A DNA stretch of 64,000 bases from the NCBI GenBank assembly GCA_032250805.1, contig JAVVEM010000011.1, positions 16,235 to 80,234 of the forward strand, read 5' to 3'. Below, in pieces: positions 25,776-34,951 of the stretch. The position numbers and the translations under genes are program-made. Each line of letters begins with the position of its first letter. Positions within the stretch are counted from its first letter, which is position 1. Below the pieces are notes generated by a model that searched no databases, was not told the DNA's origin, and worked only from the letters and a program-made list of their open reading frames with translations. This stretch comes from B18-G4 sp032250805. Lineage in GTDB: Bacteria > Bacteroidota > Bacteroidia > Bacteroidales > B18-G4.

Positions 25776-28052
25776 CTCCCCTTCCCCAGCCGGGTAATCA
25801 TGCTCCACAATAAAATCGCGCTGCGATTTTAGCAGGTTAATGGTGTGAAAGAGGATCGATTTCATTTCGCTCAGAATGCCCAGGTACATCAGGCTGTTTT
25901 TTGTGCCTGCTTCATGGTTCTTGATGCGCTTGATCTGCATTTTGTTCACATGGTCAATAAGTTTGATGATCTCTGCCTGCACTTTAAGGATGTTGTCGAT
26001 CTCTGTAAATCGTTGGTCGTGTATACAATCGAGTATTTCTTTATAAAGCCCCGAAACCTTCATATTCAACTGGTTTAATTCCTCAACCTGGTCGGGCAGG
26101 AGCCCCTTATGATTGTTATCGACATGCGTTGTTGCTGATTTAGCAATGAAATATACCGAACGCGTGATCTCCCTCAGGAAATCAAGGACCTGAACATAGA
26201 AGTGACCTGTATCGATTGAATCTTCCTCGAATTTATCAATGGTAATGTGCACATTATCCTTGAGGTATTTCGCTTTCTTATTCAGCTCGGAAGCCTGCCG
26301 GCTTTTCTTTCTCAGCTTTTTCAGGTCTTCATTTGCAAGTCCCTTGATCACTGAAAAGAATGTGCTGGGCACTTCAGCGAGTATTTCGGCGACAGTGTTG
26401 GAATATTTGCTAACGATGTTATCTCCGTTGATCTTTTCTTCCGCATCAACGCTGTTGTCTCGTTCTGATTTCCTGGCTTCTCTTTTTTTATGAACGGCAT
26501 GGGTTCTGAAAACCACGAAGGCCGCAAACAGGATCATGATAATCACAGCCGGCATCTTGCCATAGAATATAACAACTGCTATGATAAAAGCCACTGTAAA
26601 AGCCGATAAAGCGGTTAAAAACCAACCTCCTATCACCGATATCACTCCCGTGACCCTGTATACGGCCGATTCCCTGCCCCATGCGCCGTCGGCCAGCGAG
26701 GTACCCATGGCTACCATAAATGTTACATATGTAGTTGAAAGGGGTAGTTTTAGCGAGGTTCCGAAGGCGATCAGGATACTCGCCACCACGAGGTTAACTG
26801 ATGCCCGCATCATATCAAATGAAATGGCATCTTTTTTCTGCTGCTTGATGTTGCTTTCCTTCACCTTCTCGAGGTCGAAACGCTTATCCATCTTCTCCTT
26901 AATACCATTGGGAATGACATAATTAATGCCTTTTGCCACGGTTCTGGTTTGCCTTACAAGCACCCTCGAAAATAATGTTGAACTGAAGCGCTCGCTTCCT
27001 TCACCCTGCCGGCTAAGATCGAGTGAGGTTGTCACCACCGACCTTGCCTTTTTCGATTTGTACAAGGTAACCACCATGATTAACCCGGCAATGAGCAGCA
27101 GGTAGGTGTCGGTTTTTATCTGGCCTGACAGAGCTGTCATCAGGAAGTTGTCGGCTGCTGCTCCCGAGCGCTGAAATTCGAGAAAGGACTCGTATCCCGC
27201 CAGGGGAACCCCGATAAAGTTAACGAGGTCGTTTCCGGCAAAAGCCATGGCAAGGGCAAATGTGCCAACAAGCACAATAACTTTAAGGATATCAAATTTT
27301 TTGTAGATAAGTGAGATAATCTGCAAAAAGACTGTCCAGAAAATAAAGCTGGCAACGACAATGGCAAGGGTATTCATTTCGATCCAATCTTTGGCATTAT
27401 CTGTCATGAATGAAGCCCCTTTGGAACCTTTTATAAGCATAAAGTATATGATCACGGTAATAGCAATGCCTCCCCACAGGGCACCGTAATACTTCATGTT
27501 TTTCTTATAGTTGAAAGTAAAAGCCAGGCGGGCAATATATTGCACGAAAGCCCCTATGGTAAATGCAATGATCACCGATAACAATATACCAGTGATGATG
27601 GCCAGTGCTTTTTCAGAGTTGATATAACGGCCAAGTTCTGCCAGTGTTTCGCTGGCAGCATAGATTTTAATCATCGATATGGCGACAGCTCCCCCCAGGA
27701 GCTCAAAAACTATTGAAACTGTTGTGGATGTTGGCAGTCCGAATGTGTTAAAGGCATCCAGCAGGATAACATCCGTGATCATTACCGCAAGGAATATGAT
27801 CATGATCTCGGAAAAGTAGAACTCGCCGGGGTGAAAGATCCCTTTTCTTGCTACTTCCATCAGTCCGCTCGAAAAGGTTGCGCCAACCAGCACACCTAAT
27901 GCTGCAATCAGCATAATAACCTTAAATGGTGCGGCTTTTGCTCCAATGGCCGAATTAAGGAAGTTCACTGCATCATTGCTTACACCAACCACCAGATCGG
28001 ATATGGCAAGTGCAAAAAGAACGATAACAAGGATCAGGTAAAATGTTTCCAT
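25773..28052 (-). CDS. PiT-family inorganic phosphate transporter with PhoU-like C-terminal domain
   Basis: 759 residues. The transporter part (about 1-510) has the two PiT signatures: GVSNDAVNFLNSAIG near 23-38 and the second GNDLVNFIGVPLAG near 275, with about ten to twelve membrane segments. A charged cytosolic stretch follows (KKREARKSERDN), and the last ~200 residues (about 550-750) are helical and PhoU-like (KGLANEDLKKLRKKSRQASELN). PiT proteins import phosphate with H+ or Na+. The fused PhoU-like tail suggests regulation of uptake in the same chain. A CAAAAATA (reverse TATTTTTG) lies 20 bp upstream. The stop abuts the heptad repeat. Confidence 0.92.
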   Translation of the reverse strand: METFYLILVIVLFALAISDLVVGVSNDAVNFLNSAIGAKAAPFKVIMLIAALGVLVGATFSSGLMEVARKGIFHPGEFYFSEIMIIFLAVMITDVILLDAFNTFGLPTSTTVSIVFELLGGAVAISMIKIYAASETLAELGRYINSEKALAIITGILLSVIIAFTIGAFVQYIARLAFTFNYKKNMKYYGALWGGIAITVIIYFMLIKGSKGASFMTDNAKDWIEMNTLAIVVASFIFWTVFLQIISLIYKKFDILKVIVLVGTFALAMAFAGNDLVNFIGVPLAGYESFLEFQRSGAAADNFLMTALSGQIKTDTYLLLIAGLIMVVTLYKSKKARSVVTTSLDLSRQGEGSERFSSTLFSRVLVRQTRTVAKGINYVIPNGIKEKMDKRFDLEKVKESNIKQQKKDAISFDMMRASVNLVVASILIAFGTSLKLPLSTTYVTFMVAMGTSLADGAWGRESAVYRVTGVISVIGGWFLTALSAFTVAFIIAVVIFYGKMPAVIIMILFAAFVVFRTHAVHKKREARKSERDNSVDAEEKINGDNIVSKYSNTVAEILAEVPSTFFSVIKGLANEDLKKLRKKSRQASELNKKAKYLKDNVHITIDKFEEDSIDTGHFYVQVLDFLREITRSVYFIAKSATTHVDNNHKGLLPDQVEELNQLNMKVSGLYKEILDCIHDQRFTEIDNILKVQAEIIKLIDHVNKMQIKRIKNHEAGTKNSLMYLGILSEMKSILFHTINLLKSQRDFIVEHDYPAGEGE

Positions 28053-28071
28053 CAGGTTTTGTTTGGTTCGG

Positions 28072-28079
28072 CAAAAATA
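28072..28079 (-). promoter_or_regulatory. Putative -7 box of the PiT gene
   Basis: On the minus strand this reads TATTTTTG, matching TAnnTTTG, 20 bp before the ATG at 28052. No good -33 is seen at the expected distance. It shares a 165-bp divergent intergenic region with the porin gene. Confidence 0.4.
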
Positions 28080-28217
28080 GCCACTCTGATCAACAGCATT
28101 GAGGGGCCAATGTTAATTTATTGTTAACTTTAATTAAGACGCTTATGGTTGGCATATTAAAATTTTGTTCATTTTTGGCTTTCAATGATAAAAATATAAA
28201 TCAACCTACTACGGAAT

Positions 28218-29228
28218 ATGAAAAAGTATTATTTCTTTTCCACAATCTACGTTCTGTTGTTAATATCTTTTAATTCATTTTCACAGGATATAGATACAGA
28301 GGAGTTTACGCCTCATGGAAAACCCATCATAAAAATTTTTACAAATATTCACTCAGGGCTTTCGGAGAATAACGATGATGCAGGTTTTGAAATACGCAGG
28401 GCATACTTCGGATATCGGTATCATTTATCGGATAACTTTGAGATCGGCTTAACACTCGATATTGGTAGCCCCAACGATGCTTCTGAATATTCGCTGCTGC
28501 GCCGCTTTGCTTATTTTAAAAATGCATATTTAAAATATACATGGAATAAATTAACTACACAGTTTGGGATTGTTGGTGTATATGAATTCGACATACAGGA
28601 AGATTACTGGGCTCATCGCTACATTTCTAAATCATTTATGGACGAATACGATTTTGGTCCAAGTGCCGACCTTGGTTGGAATATTGCATATCGCTTCAAC
28701 GATTTTGTCAGCGCTGACTTCGGTTTATACAATGGCGAGGGATATACCAAACTACAGGCCGACAATGCGTTTAAGGCAGGATTTGGGGTTTCCGTGTTTC
28801 CGCTAAAAGGTTTCATCGTGAGGATATATGGCGATATGATCGAGAAAGGCGTTTACCAGCAAACGATTGCCGGTTTCATTGGATATAAGTTTAAGGATAA
28901 ATTTATTGGCGGTGCCGAGTATAATTACCAATTTAACTATAATTATTCCGATGGCCAGGATAGATATGGATTTTCGGTTTATGGCTCATATTATTTGGAT
29001 GAACAATGGCAGCTGTTTGCCCGTTTCGATCAGGTTTATTCCAATATACCTGACAACTTTAACCAGCCCTGGGACCTTGAACAGGACGGTAGTACCATTA
29101 CCGGCGGAATTGAATATTCGCCCATTAAACAGGTGAAAATTGCTGCCAATTACCAGGACTGGACCCCATATGCCAGGAATCTTGCGAATGAAGCATACAT
29201 TTATTTGAATTTTGAATATAAACTATAA
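28218..29228 (+). CDS. Outer-membrane beta-barrel, phosphate-porin-like
   Basis: 336 residues. A signal peptide ends near FNSFSQ (residue ~23). The rest alternates hydrophobic and polar residues with many aromatics, as in a 14-16-strand barrel, and ends in YIYLNFEYKL with a terminal strand. EIRRAYFGYRYHLSDNFEIGLTLD near 55-80 resembles porin O/P-type phosphate-selective porins. It faces the PiT gene, and a lipoprotein gene starts 16 bp downstream, so phosphate uptake across the outer membrane is a reasonable inference. Specificity cannot be read directly. Confidence 0.82.
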   Translation: MKKYYFFSTIYVLLLISFNSFSQDIDTEEFTPHGKPIIKIFTNIHSGLSENNDDAGFEIRRAYFGYRYHLSDNFEIGLTLDIGSPNDASEYSLLRRFAYFKNAYLKYTWNKLTTQFGIVGVYEFDIQEDYWAHRYISKSFMDEYDFGPSADLGWNIAYRFNDFVSADFGLYNGEGYTKLQADNAFKAGFGVSVFPLKGFIVRIYGDMIEKGVYQQTIAGFIGYKFKDKFIGGAEYNYQFNYNYSDGQDRYGFSVYGSYYLDEQWQLFARFDQVYSNIPDNFNQPWDLEQDGSTITGGIEYSPIKQVKIAANYQDWTPYARNLANEAYIYLNFEYKL

Positions 29229-29244
29229 TTTTCAACACATCATC

Positions 29245-30612
29245 ATGATGAAATTAATATACAACAGAATGTTTTGCGTATTGATCAGCTTACTATTGCT
29301 TATCATAATTTCAGCTTCGTGCCGCAAAAGCAATTATGAGATAAAAGAGGGCATTGTAACGATCAACGACCAGGGTGAAGGAACTGGTACGGTTACCTGG
29401 ACAAGCGACAGATCGTATTTGCTTGAGGGCTTTGTTTTTGTAAACGATGCCCAGGTGCTGACCATCGAGGCGGGAACGGTTATTCGTGCCAAAACCGGTC
29501 AGGGTTCAGCCGCCAGTGCCCTGATCGTTGCGCGTGGAGGAAAGATCATTGCCCGGGGAAACTCTGACGAGCCCATTATTTTTACAGTTGAAGATGATGA
29601 TCTGCAAGGATCCGTTCCGGTCGATGCACAGGGATTATGGGGCGGCCTCATCATTTTGGGCGCAGCTCCGCTGAATCTCTCCCTGGGTGAAAGTCATATT
29701 GAAGGGATACCATTCACCGAACCAAGAGGTGAGTATGGAGGGCAGAACCCCCAGGATGATTCAGGGGTTTTGCAGTATGTATCCATCAGGCACGCTGGAA
29801 CAAATATTGGTGAAGGGAATGAAATCAATGGTTTAACCCTCGGAGCAGTGGGCAGCTCAACAATCATTGATCATGTGGAAGTGATCTCATGTGCCGATGA
29901 CGCTTTTGAATTTTTTGGTGGTGAAGTCAATTGCAAATATCTTGTTGCGGCGTTTTGTGGTGATGATGCTTTTGATTTCGACCTGGGATACCGGGGCAAA
30001 GGACAATATTATCTTGCCATACAGGATGCCGGCGAAGGGGATAAGATAATTGAATGTACCGGAGGAGTGGATCCTGTTACAGGCCAGCCCTATACCATGC
30101 CGCTGATCTATAATGCCACATTCATTGGAAGGGGCACTGGTCCAGGTAAGAAAATAATGGAATTTTCGCTCAATGGAGCGGGGACTGTTGCAAATTCGGT
30201 GATGGTTTTGCAGGATAGGGGATGTTTGGTCGAATACGTTGAGGGCAGCCTTGATTCGTACTGGCAATTCGGGAATGAAAACCTCCAAATCGCCAACAAT
30301 GTGTTTTATAATATAGGAAACCAGTCAGTGGATGATATTTTTGGTGTTTATGCTGCGGGCGGGGTTGATGTAGGCCAACAAAATGATGTCTTCAGGGCAT
30401 ATTTTGCTGCTGCCGAAAATATGATTGCTGATCCTGGTGTGACCCGCATCAATGACAAATATAAACTCATTCCTGATGCGAATGTTTTTGATGAGTTGGC
30501 CGCTTATCCCGATCCCTGGTTTGAAAATGTGAATTATAAGGGTGCTTTTTATACTTATCAGTGGATGGCCGGCTGGACGGATCTGTATGAAACAGGATTA
30601 ATACTTGATTAA
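29245..30612 (+). CDS. Lipoprotein with parallel beta-helix, phosphate-locus type
   Basis: 455 residues from ATG 29245 (ATG 29248 is equally possible). A type II signal ends in ISASC with Cys26. Repeating short strands (LTIEAGTVIRAK, ALIVARGGKIIARG, YVSIRHAGTNIG, LGAVGSSTIIDHVEVISC) suggest a parallel right-handed beta-helix, as in pectate-lyase-like folds. The start overlaps no gene and is 16 bp after the porin stop, so the two are probably one operon. No catalytic residues are recognised. The role may be surface binding or a scaffold; this is unproven. A related-looking lipoprotein lies at 36237-37706. Confidence 0.78.
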   Translation: MMKLIYNRMFCVLISLLLLIIISASCRKSNYEIKEGIVTINDQGEGTGTVTWTSDRSYLLEGFVFVNDAQVLTIEAGTVIRAKTGQGSAASALIVARGGKIIARGNSDEPIIFTVEDDDLQGSVPVDAQGLWGGLIILGAAPLNLSLGESHIEGIPFTEPRGEYGGQNPQDDSGVLQYVSIRHAGTNIGEGNEINGLTLGAVGSSTIIDHVEVISCADDAFEFFGGEVNCKYLVAAFCGDDAFDFDLGYRGKGQYYLAIQDAGEGDKIIECTGGVDPVTGQPYTMPLIYNATFIGRGTGPGKKIMEFSLNGAGTVANSVMVLQDRGCLVEYVEGSLDSYWQFGNENLQIANNVFYNIGNQSVDDIFGVYAAGGVDVGQQNDVFRAYFAAAENMIADPGVTRINDKYKLIPDANVFDELAAYPDPWFENVNYKGAFYTYQWMAGWTDLYETGLILD

Positions 30613-30626
30613 TAAACTAAGGCTGT

Positions 30627-32318
30627 TTATTTTGATAGTGCCTCCGAAACGTTAATGACATGGTCGCCAATGCGCTCGCAATGATGCACCAGATCAGTAA
30701 ACACAGTAGCTGTTTTGTGGGTATACTTTCCCTGTTTTATGCTTTCAATACTCTTTGTCTTTAATGTGTCTCTCAGGCTGTTGATCTTATTTTCCAATTC
30801 AGATGCCTGAGCAAGGTCGGGTTTCTCTTTACTGACATTTTCTGACATTACCAGCAATGCCGATTGTATGAGTGAGAACATATGGTCGAGGTCGTCCCTG
30901 ATCTCCTGTATAAAATAAATACCTTCTTTGTTTTTCAGGTATATACCCGTGGCCATTTTACGACACGAATCACCGATGCTTTCCATGTCGTCAATAATTT
31001 TTAACATGGTCCTCACCTGTTCTGTTCCCCGGTGGCTGAGTTTGCTCTCCGAAACCTTTGTCAGATAGTCGCTGATCTCCTTTTCGATCCTGTCGGTGAT
31101 ACGCTCATATTTTGTGATCTTTTTGTATGTCTTTTCATATTGCGGTTCATCCCACTCGATCATCAGGGCCGGAACGAGGTTAAATAATTTTACTATCAGG
31201 CTGGCCATTACCATGATCTCTTTTTTAGCCTGTATGAGCGATAATTCGGAGGTGGAAAGATAGGACGACCCGATATGCACCAGCCTGAACTTTTCGCGTC
31301 GTTTTAGCTTGCTGCCCGGAATGATCTTTTTAAGCAGGCGTTCGCTGGCCGGAAGCAGGCTTAAAAACAATATGGTATTGAGAATATTAAAGCCCGTATG
31401 GAATATTGCCAGTCCAAATGGAATTGATTCAGGGTCATTCGCAATGGAATGGCCGGTTGTTTGAACCATAAAATAATCGATTGCACGGGTCAGGAACCCA
31501 AACAGGATCAATGCCCAAATGATGCCGGTAAAATTAAAAAGAACATGAAAGAGCGCGGAGCGTTTGGCCGATCGATTGGCAACAAGGGCAGCAATGTTGG
31601 CTGTAATCGTTGTGCCGAGGTTTTCGCCAAGAACCATGGCGGCTGCTATATCAAATGAAATCCAACCATCAACGGCAAGTACAAAAGTGAGTGCCATCAC
31701 CGCACTGGACGATTGGAAAATAATGGTGAGAAGAAAGCCTATGCCAACGAACAACAGCACCGACAGGAAACCATAGTGGACAAGGTTTTTAAAATGTTGC
31801 ACGAACATACTGCTTTCGTCAACCATAGGGATGTTTGACTTTAGAAATTGCAGCCCCATGAACAATATCGCAAACCCGATGATAAATTCGGCCCAGGAAC
31901 GTTGCATATTATTCCCCGAAAAGAATAAGGGCAGGCTTAAGGCCACCAGTGGCAAAACAATGCTTGTAATATTAAATGTTTGCCCAAAGCCCAGCAGTAC
32001 GATGATCCAGGCTGTGATGGTTGTTCCGATATTGGCGCCCATGATCAGGCTGAAGGAGCGCCTGAGGGATATGAGCCCTGCATTTACAAAACTTATCAGC
32101 ATGACGGTGGTGGCTGATGAGGATTGTATGGCGCCGGTGATGGATAAGCCTGCCATCACCCCCCTGAAGTCGTTGGAAGTGATGGTAGATAATATCCTGC
32201 GCATGCGGATGCCGGCAACTTTTTGAAGCGATTCGCTCATCAGGATCATTCCAAAAAGAAAGATCCCCAGCGAACCAATAATGGTTAATATCGTGATAAT
32301 GATGTTGAAGGCGTTCAT
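30627..32318 (-). CDS. Na/Pi cotransporter family protein with PhoU-like tail
   Basis: 563 residues from ATG 32318; an upstream in-frame ATG at 32330 overlaps a promoter-like box. The two inverted Na/Pi repeats carry QSSSATTVMLISF (near 65) and QSSSAVMALTFVLA (near 200), the substrate-binding signatures of the NptA/PNaS family. Membrane segments run to about residue 340. The last ~200 residues are helical and PhoU-like (ITDRIEKEISDYLTKVSE, CEKIGDH-like motifs at the end: VHHCERIGDHVINV). It should move phosphate with Na+; some bacterial members act as exporters. It faces the ppk2 gene, so phosphate transport and polyphosphate chemistry meet here. Confidence 0.92.
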   Translation of the reverse strand: MNAFNIIITILTIIGSLGIFLFGMILMSESLQKVAGIRMRRILSTITSNDFRGVMAGLSITGAIQSSSATTVMLISFVNAGLISLRRSFSLIMGANIGTTITAWIIVLLGFGQTFNITSIVLPLVALSLPLFFSGNNMQRSWAEFIIGFAILFMGLQFLKSNIPMVDESSMFVQHFKNLVHYGFLSVLLFVGIGFLLTIIFQSSSAVMALTFVLAVDGWISFDIAAAMVLGENLGTTITANIAALVANRSAKRSALFHVLFNFTGIIWALILFGFLTRAIDYFMVQTTGHSIANDPESIPFGLAIFHTGFNILNTILFLSLLPASERLLKKIIPGSKLKRREKFRLVHIGSSYLSTSELSLIQAKKEIMVMASLIVKLFNLVPALMIEWDEPQYEKTYKKITKYERITDRIEKEISDYLTKVSESKLSHRGTEQVRTMLKIIDDMESIGDSCRKMATGIYLKNKEGIYFIQEIRDDLDHMFSLIQSALLVMSENVSKEKPDLAQASELENKINSLRDTLKTKSIESIKQGKYTHKTATVFTDLVHHCERIGDHVINVSEALSK

Positions 32319-32327
32319 GGTTGACTG

Positions 32328-32335
32328 CAAAGGTA
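32328..32335 (-). promoter_or_regulatory. Putative -7 box of the Na/Pi cotransporter gene
   Basis: Reads TACCTTTG on the minus strand, matching TAnnTTTG. It lies 10 bp before ATG 32318, which would give a nearly leaderless transcript, and so the call is weak. Confidence 0.25.
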
Positions 32336-32369
32336 TTAATTCCTGTAGAATTGTTTTTAAGTAAAATCA

Positions 32370-32398
32370 TTGATGCTTGAATGATTTTTTTATATTTG
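32370..32398 (+). promoter_or_regulatory. Putative promoter of ppk2 (TTG N18 TATATTTG)
   Basis: TTG at 32370-32372 and TATATTTG at 32391-32398 are separated by 18 bp and match the Bacteroidota -33/-7 pattern. The ATG at 32419 follows 20 bp later. This favours 32419 as the ppk2 start over the earlier in-frame ATG 32377. Confidence 0.55.
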
Positions 32399-32418
32399 AC
32401 TCAACTATACGATTTCTC

Positions 32419-33222
32419 ATGGCTGATAAAAAGAACGCTAAACCTTCTAAATTATCCAACAGGGTTTACGAAGCTGAACTCCGTAAGCTGCAGATCGAAT
32501 TGGTAAAATTGCAGGAATGGATCAGGCATAAAGGACTGAAAGTTGTGGTTGTTTTTGAGGGACGGGATGCTGCCGGCAAGGGTGGCACGATCAAGCGAAT
32601 CACCCAAACCCTGAACTCAAGAATATGCCGGGTTGTTGCCCTTGGCAATCCTACCGAAAAGGAAAAAACACAATGGTACTTTCAGCGGTATGTGCCCCAC
32701 CTTCCGGCGGCCGGTGAAATGGTTCTTTTCGACCGCAGCTGGTACAACCGGGCCGGAGTTGAACGGGTGATGGGCTTTTGCAGCGACGATGAATACTGGG
32801 AGTTCCTTCGTTCATGCCCGCACTTTGAACACATGATCATTCATTCAGGCATCATTATGATAAAATACTGGTTTTCGGTAAGTGCCGAAGAACAGGAAAA
32901 ACGTTTCCGCTCACGGCTAAAGGATCCTACCCGCCGCTGGAAGATCAGCCCCGTCGATCTGGCCAGTATGAGCAAGTGGGTTGAATATTCAAAAGCCAAG
33001 GATGAGATGTTTTTTTATACCGATACAAAGCACTCACCCTGGTGGGTAGTGGAAGCTGACGACAAAAAAAGGGCACGCCTGAATTGTATACATCACCTGC
33101 TAAGCATGATCCCATACGAAAAACTCGACAGGGAAGACCTGGAGTTGCCCGAACGTGTGATCAGTAAAGGTTATGTGAGGCCTCCCATTGAAGAGCAGAC
33201 ATTCGTGCCCGAGGTATACTGA
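32419..33222 (+). CDS. ppk2: Polyphosphate kinase 2
   Basis: 267 residues from ATG 32419, which follows a promoter box; the open frame extends to 32377 but that start would be upstream of the -7 element. PPK2 motifs: Walker A GRDAAGKGG at 48-56, LGNPTEKEKTQWYFQRY, Walker B and lid FDRSWYNRAGVERVMGF, and RFRSRLKDPTRRWKISPVD. Single-domain class I PPK2 usually uses polyphosphate to phosphorylate ADP or GDP. It faces the Na/Pi cotransporter gene and is near PiT and a porin. Confidence 0.93.
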   Translation: MADKKNAKPSKLSNRVYEAELRKLQIELVKLQEWIRHKGLKVVVVFEGRDAAGKGGTIKRITQTLNSRICRVVALGNPTEKEKTQWYFQRYVPHLPAAGEMVLFDRSWYNRAGVERVMGFCSDDEYWEFLRSCPHFEHMIIHSGIIMIKYWFSVSAEEQEKRFRSRLKDPTRRWKISPVDLASMSKWVEYSKAKDEMFFYTDTKHSPWWVVEADDKKRARLNCIHHLLSMIPYEKLDREDLELPERVISKGYVRPPIEEQTFVPEVY

Positions 33223-33267
33223 GTTGGCTTGTAATATAGTCCGGACTTCCCGGCATCAGCCAGAACC

Positions 33268-34950
33268 CTAACGACAATTCTGTTCAATTACCTGCGGAGC
33301 CACAACCGAGCCCAGACTATCGGCCTTATGCCAGTATTTGCAGGCTTCTTCTTTCATGCCGGCCACATAAAGCAGCCACGCTTTATTGTAATAGTTGTCG
33401 GCATAATCAGGATTAAGTTCGATGGCTTGATCAAAATCTTCCCGGGCCATCTCCCAGTATTTTTCATTATAGCGTTGCAGGGTGCCGTATATCATTCCGC
33501 GGTTGCTGTATGCCAGCATATAGTCGGGGTTATATTTGATCACTGAGTCGTAATTGGCTACAGCCATGCGGTAGTAGGTAAAGGCATTTTTGATCATTCC
33601 TTCATCGGATGCTGTTTGTCCTTGTGTGTATTTATTTTCGGCAATGCCCTGTTGCACATTGCCATGATAAAAATGGGCCAGGGCTTTTCCAGGCCCGCTG
33701 GTGCTGAGATCCACTGCCCGCCCGAGAAGGATGTCGCTATCGATCCAGAATTTGGATTGCATATTGGAGATGTACATCAGAAATGCGCCATATAGGATCA
33801 GGATCGCTGTAAGCGAATGCCGTATGCTGTAATTGATATGTTTAGCCTGTAATAAGCGGTCGATCAGGATTCCTGCTACCAGAAATAATCCTATATAGGA
33901 GAGATAAGCATAACGGTCGGCAGCTACAAATATCCGCGACCAGAACAGGGGCAGGACAGGTGCCACGGCAAAACTGAAAAATAGCAGTCCTGCAATGATC
34001 TTTTGTTGTTTGTTCCGGTAAAGGTAAATAAACCAGATAAGTGCCAGGGGGATGAAGGCACTCAGGTAGTAAATTACAGGGAGCCTGCCGCCAACAAGTT
34101 CGGGATACGCATAAATGCTGGAAAGCTTTATAGGGACTACAAATTTTATGAGGTAAAAAACATAGGTATGGCAAAGGATGAAAAAACGATCTGGCAGGGA
34201 ATAGTCATATTGCAGCGCGCTGATATGCCCGTAGGTTTGGGCTGCATCTACGGTGATATAGCCGAAAATGACCGAAAAAAGCAAAAAAGGCAGTTTTTCG
34301 AACAGTAAACTGCTGCTCCATTTCCTGTTTCTGTAATAATCGATCAGCAATAATATGAAAGGAAAGCTTATAGCCAGTGATTTGGTAAACAGCGCCGCAA
34401 GGGCAAGAACCATGGTCAGCACTAACAAAAATACTTGCCTTTTTTCGATGTACCTGATATAAGTAATCAAACCACCAATATAAAAGGCAGTGAAAAGCAG
34501 CGTACTTCGTGCCGAAATCCAGGCTACCGGTTCAACATTCATAGGGTGCACGGCAAATAGAAAGGCGCCAATACCCGCGATAAAGCGCTTTCGGGTGAGC
34601 CTGAGCAGGAATATCCAAATCAGGAAAATGTTTATGATATGCAGGAAAAGGTTGGTGGCATGATATGCTACGGGCGATTCCTCTGCTGCAGCATAATTCA
34701 TTGCAATGCTGAGCACGGCCAGCGGCTGGTACATGCCAAGATGGTAATCGGAAAAAATGTTGCCCGCGTTAAATTCCTGCACATCCTTGTTGGACAGGTA
34801 TTCGGTGTCGTCCCATCCCAACAGGAATCCGTTGTTCAGGCTGGGGTTGAAGATCAGCAGTGCAGCAAGCATGATGAGCCCGGGCACGACGTATTGCAGG
34901 TAATTCCTGCTATTCTTTTCCTGTATCTTTTGCTTTTTTTTCAAAATCAA
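33268..34950 (-). CDS. Multi-pass membrane protein with GT-C-like region and TPR repeats
   Basis: About 560 residues from TTG 34950. The open frame continues upstream inside galM for another 48 codons, but TTG 34950 lies just after the galM stop and gives a normal start. It has many membrane segments in the first ~400 residues, with a GWDDTEYL motif in the first loop and HPMNVEPVAWISARSTLL, as in the Tmtc/DUF1736-like GT-C proteins of Bacteroidota. The C-terminal ~130 residues hold TPR repeats (MLAYSNRGMIYGTLQRY, DYADNYYNKAWLLYVAG). GT-C relatives transfer sugars from lipid donors; activity here is not shown. TTG start is inferred. Confidence 0.8.
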   Translation of the reverse strand: MILKKKQKIQEKNSRNYLQYVVPGLIMLAALLIFNPSLNNGFLLGWDDTEYLSNKDVQEFNAGNIFSDYHLGMYQPLAVLSIAMNYAAAEESPVAYHATNLFLHIINIFLIWIFLLRLTRKRFIAGIGAFLFAVHPMNVEPVAWISARSTLLFTAFYIGGLITYIRYIEKRQVFLLVLTMVLALAALFTKSLAISFPFILLLIDYYRNRKWSSSLLFEKLPFLLFSVIFGYITVDAAQTYGHISALQYDYSLPDRFFILCHTYVFYLIKFVVPIKLSSIYAYPELVGGRLPVIYYLSAFIPLALIWFIYLYRNKQQKIIAGLLFFSFAVAPVLPLFWSRIFVAADRYAYLSYIGLFLVAGILIDRLLQAKHINYSIRHSLTAILILYGAFLMYISNMQSKFWIDSDILLGRAVDLSTSGPGKALAHFYHGNVQQGIAENKYTQGQTASDEGMIKNAFTYYRMAVANYDSVIKYNPDYMLAYSNRGMIYGTLQRYNEKYWEMAREDFDQAIELNPDYADNYYNKAWLLYVAGMKEEACKYWHKADSLGSVVAPQVIEQNCR

Positions 34951-34951
34951 T

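Noticed and set aside
32377..32418. Earlier ppk2 start at ATG 32377
   Set aside because: It precedes the promoter-like box and adds a non-PPK2 leader.
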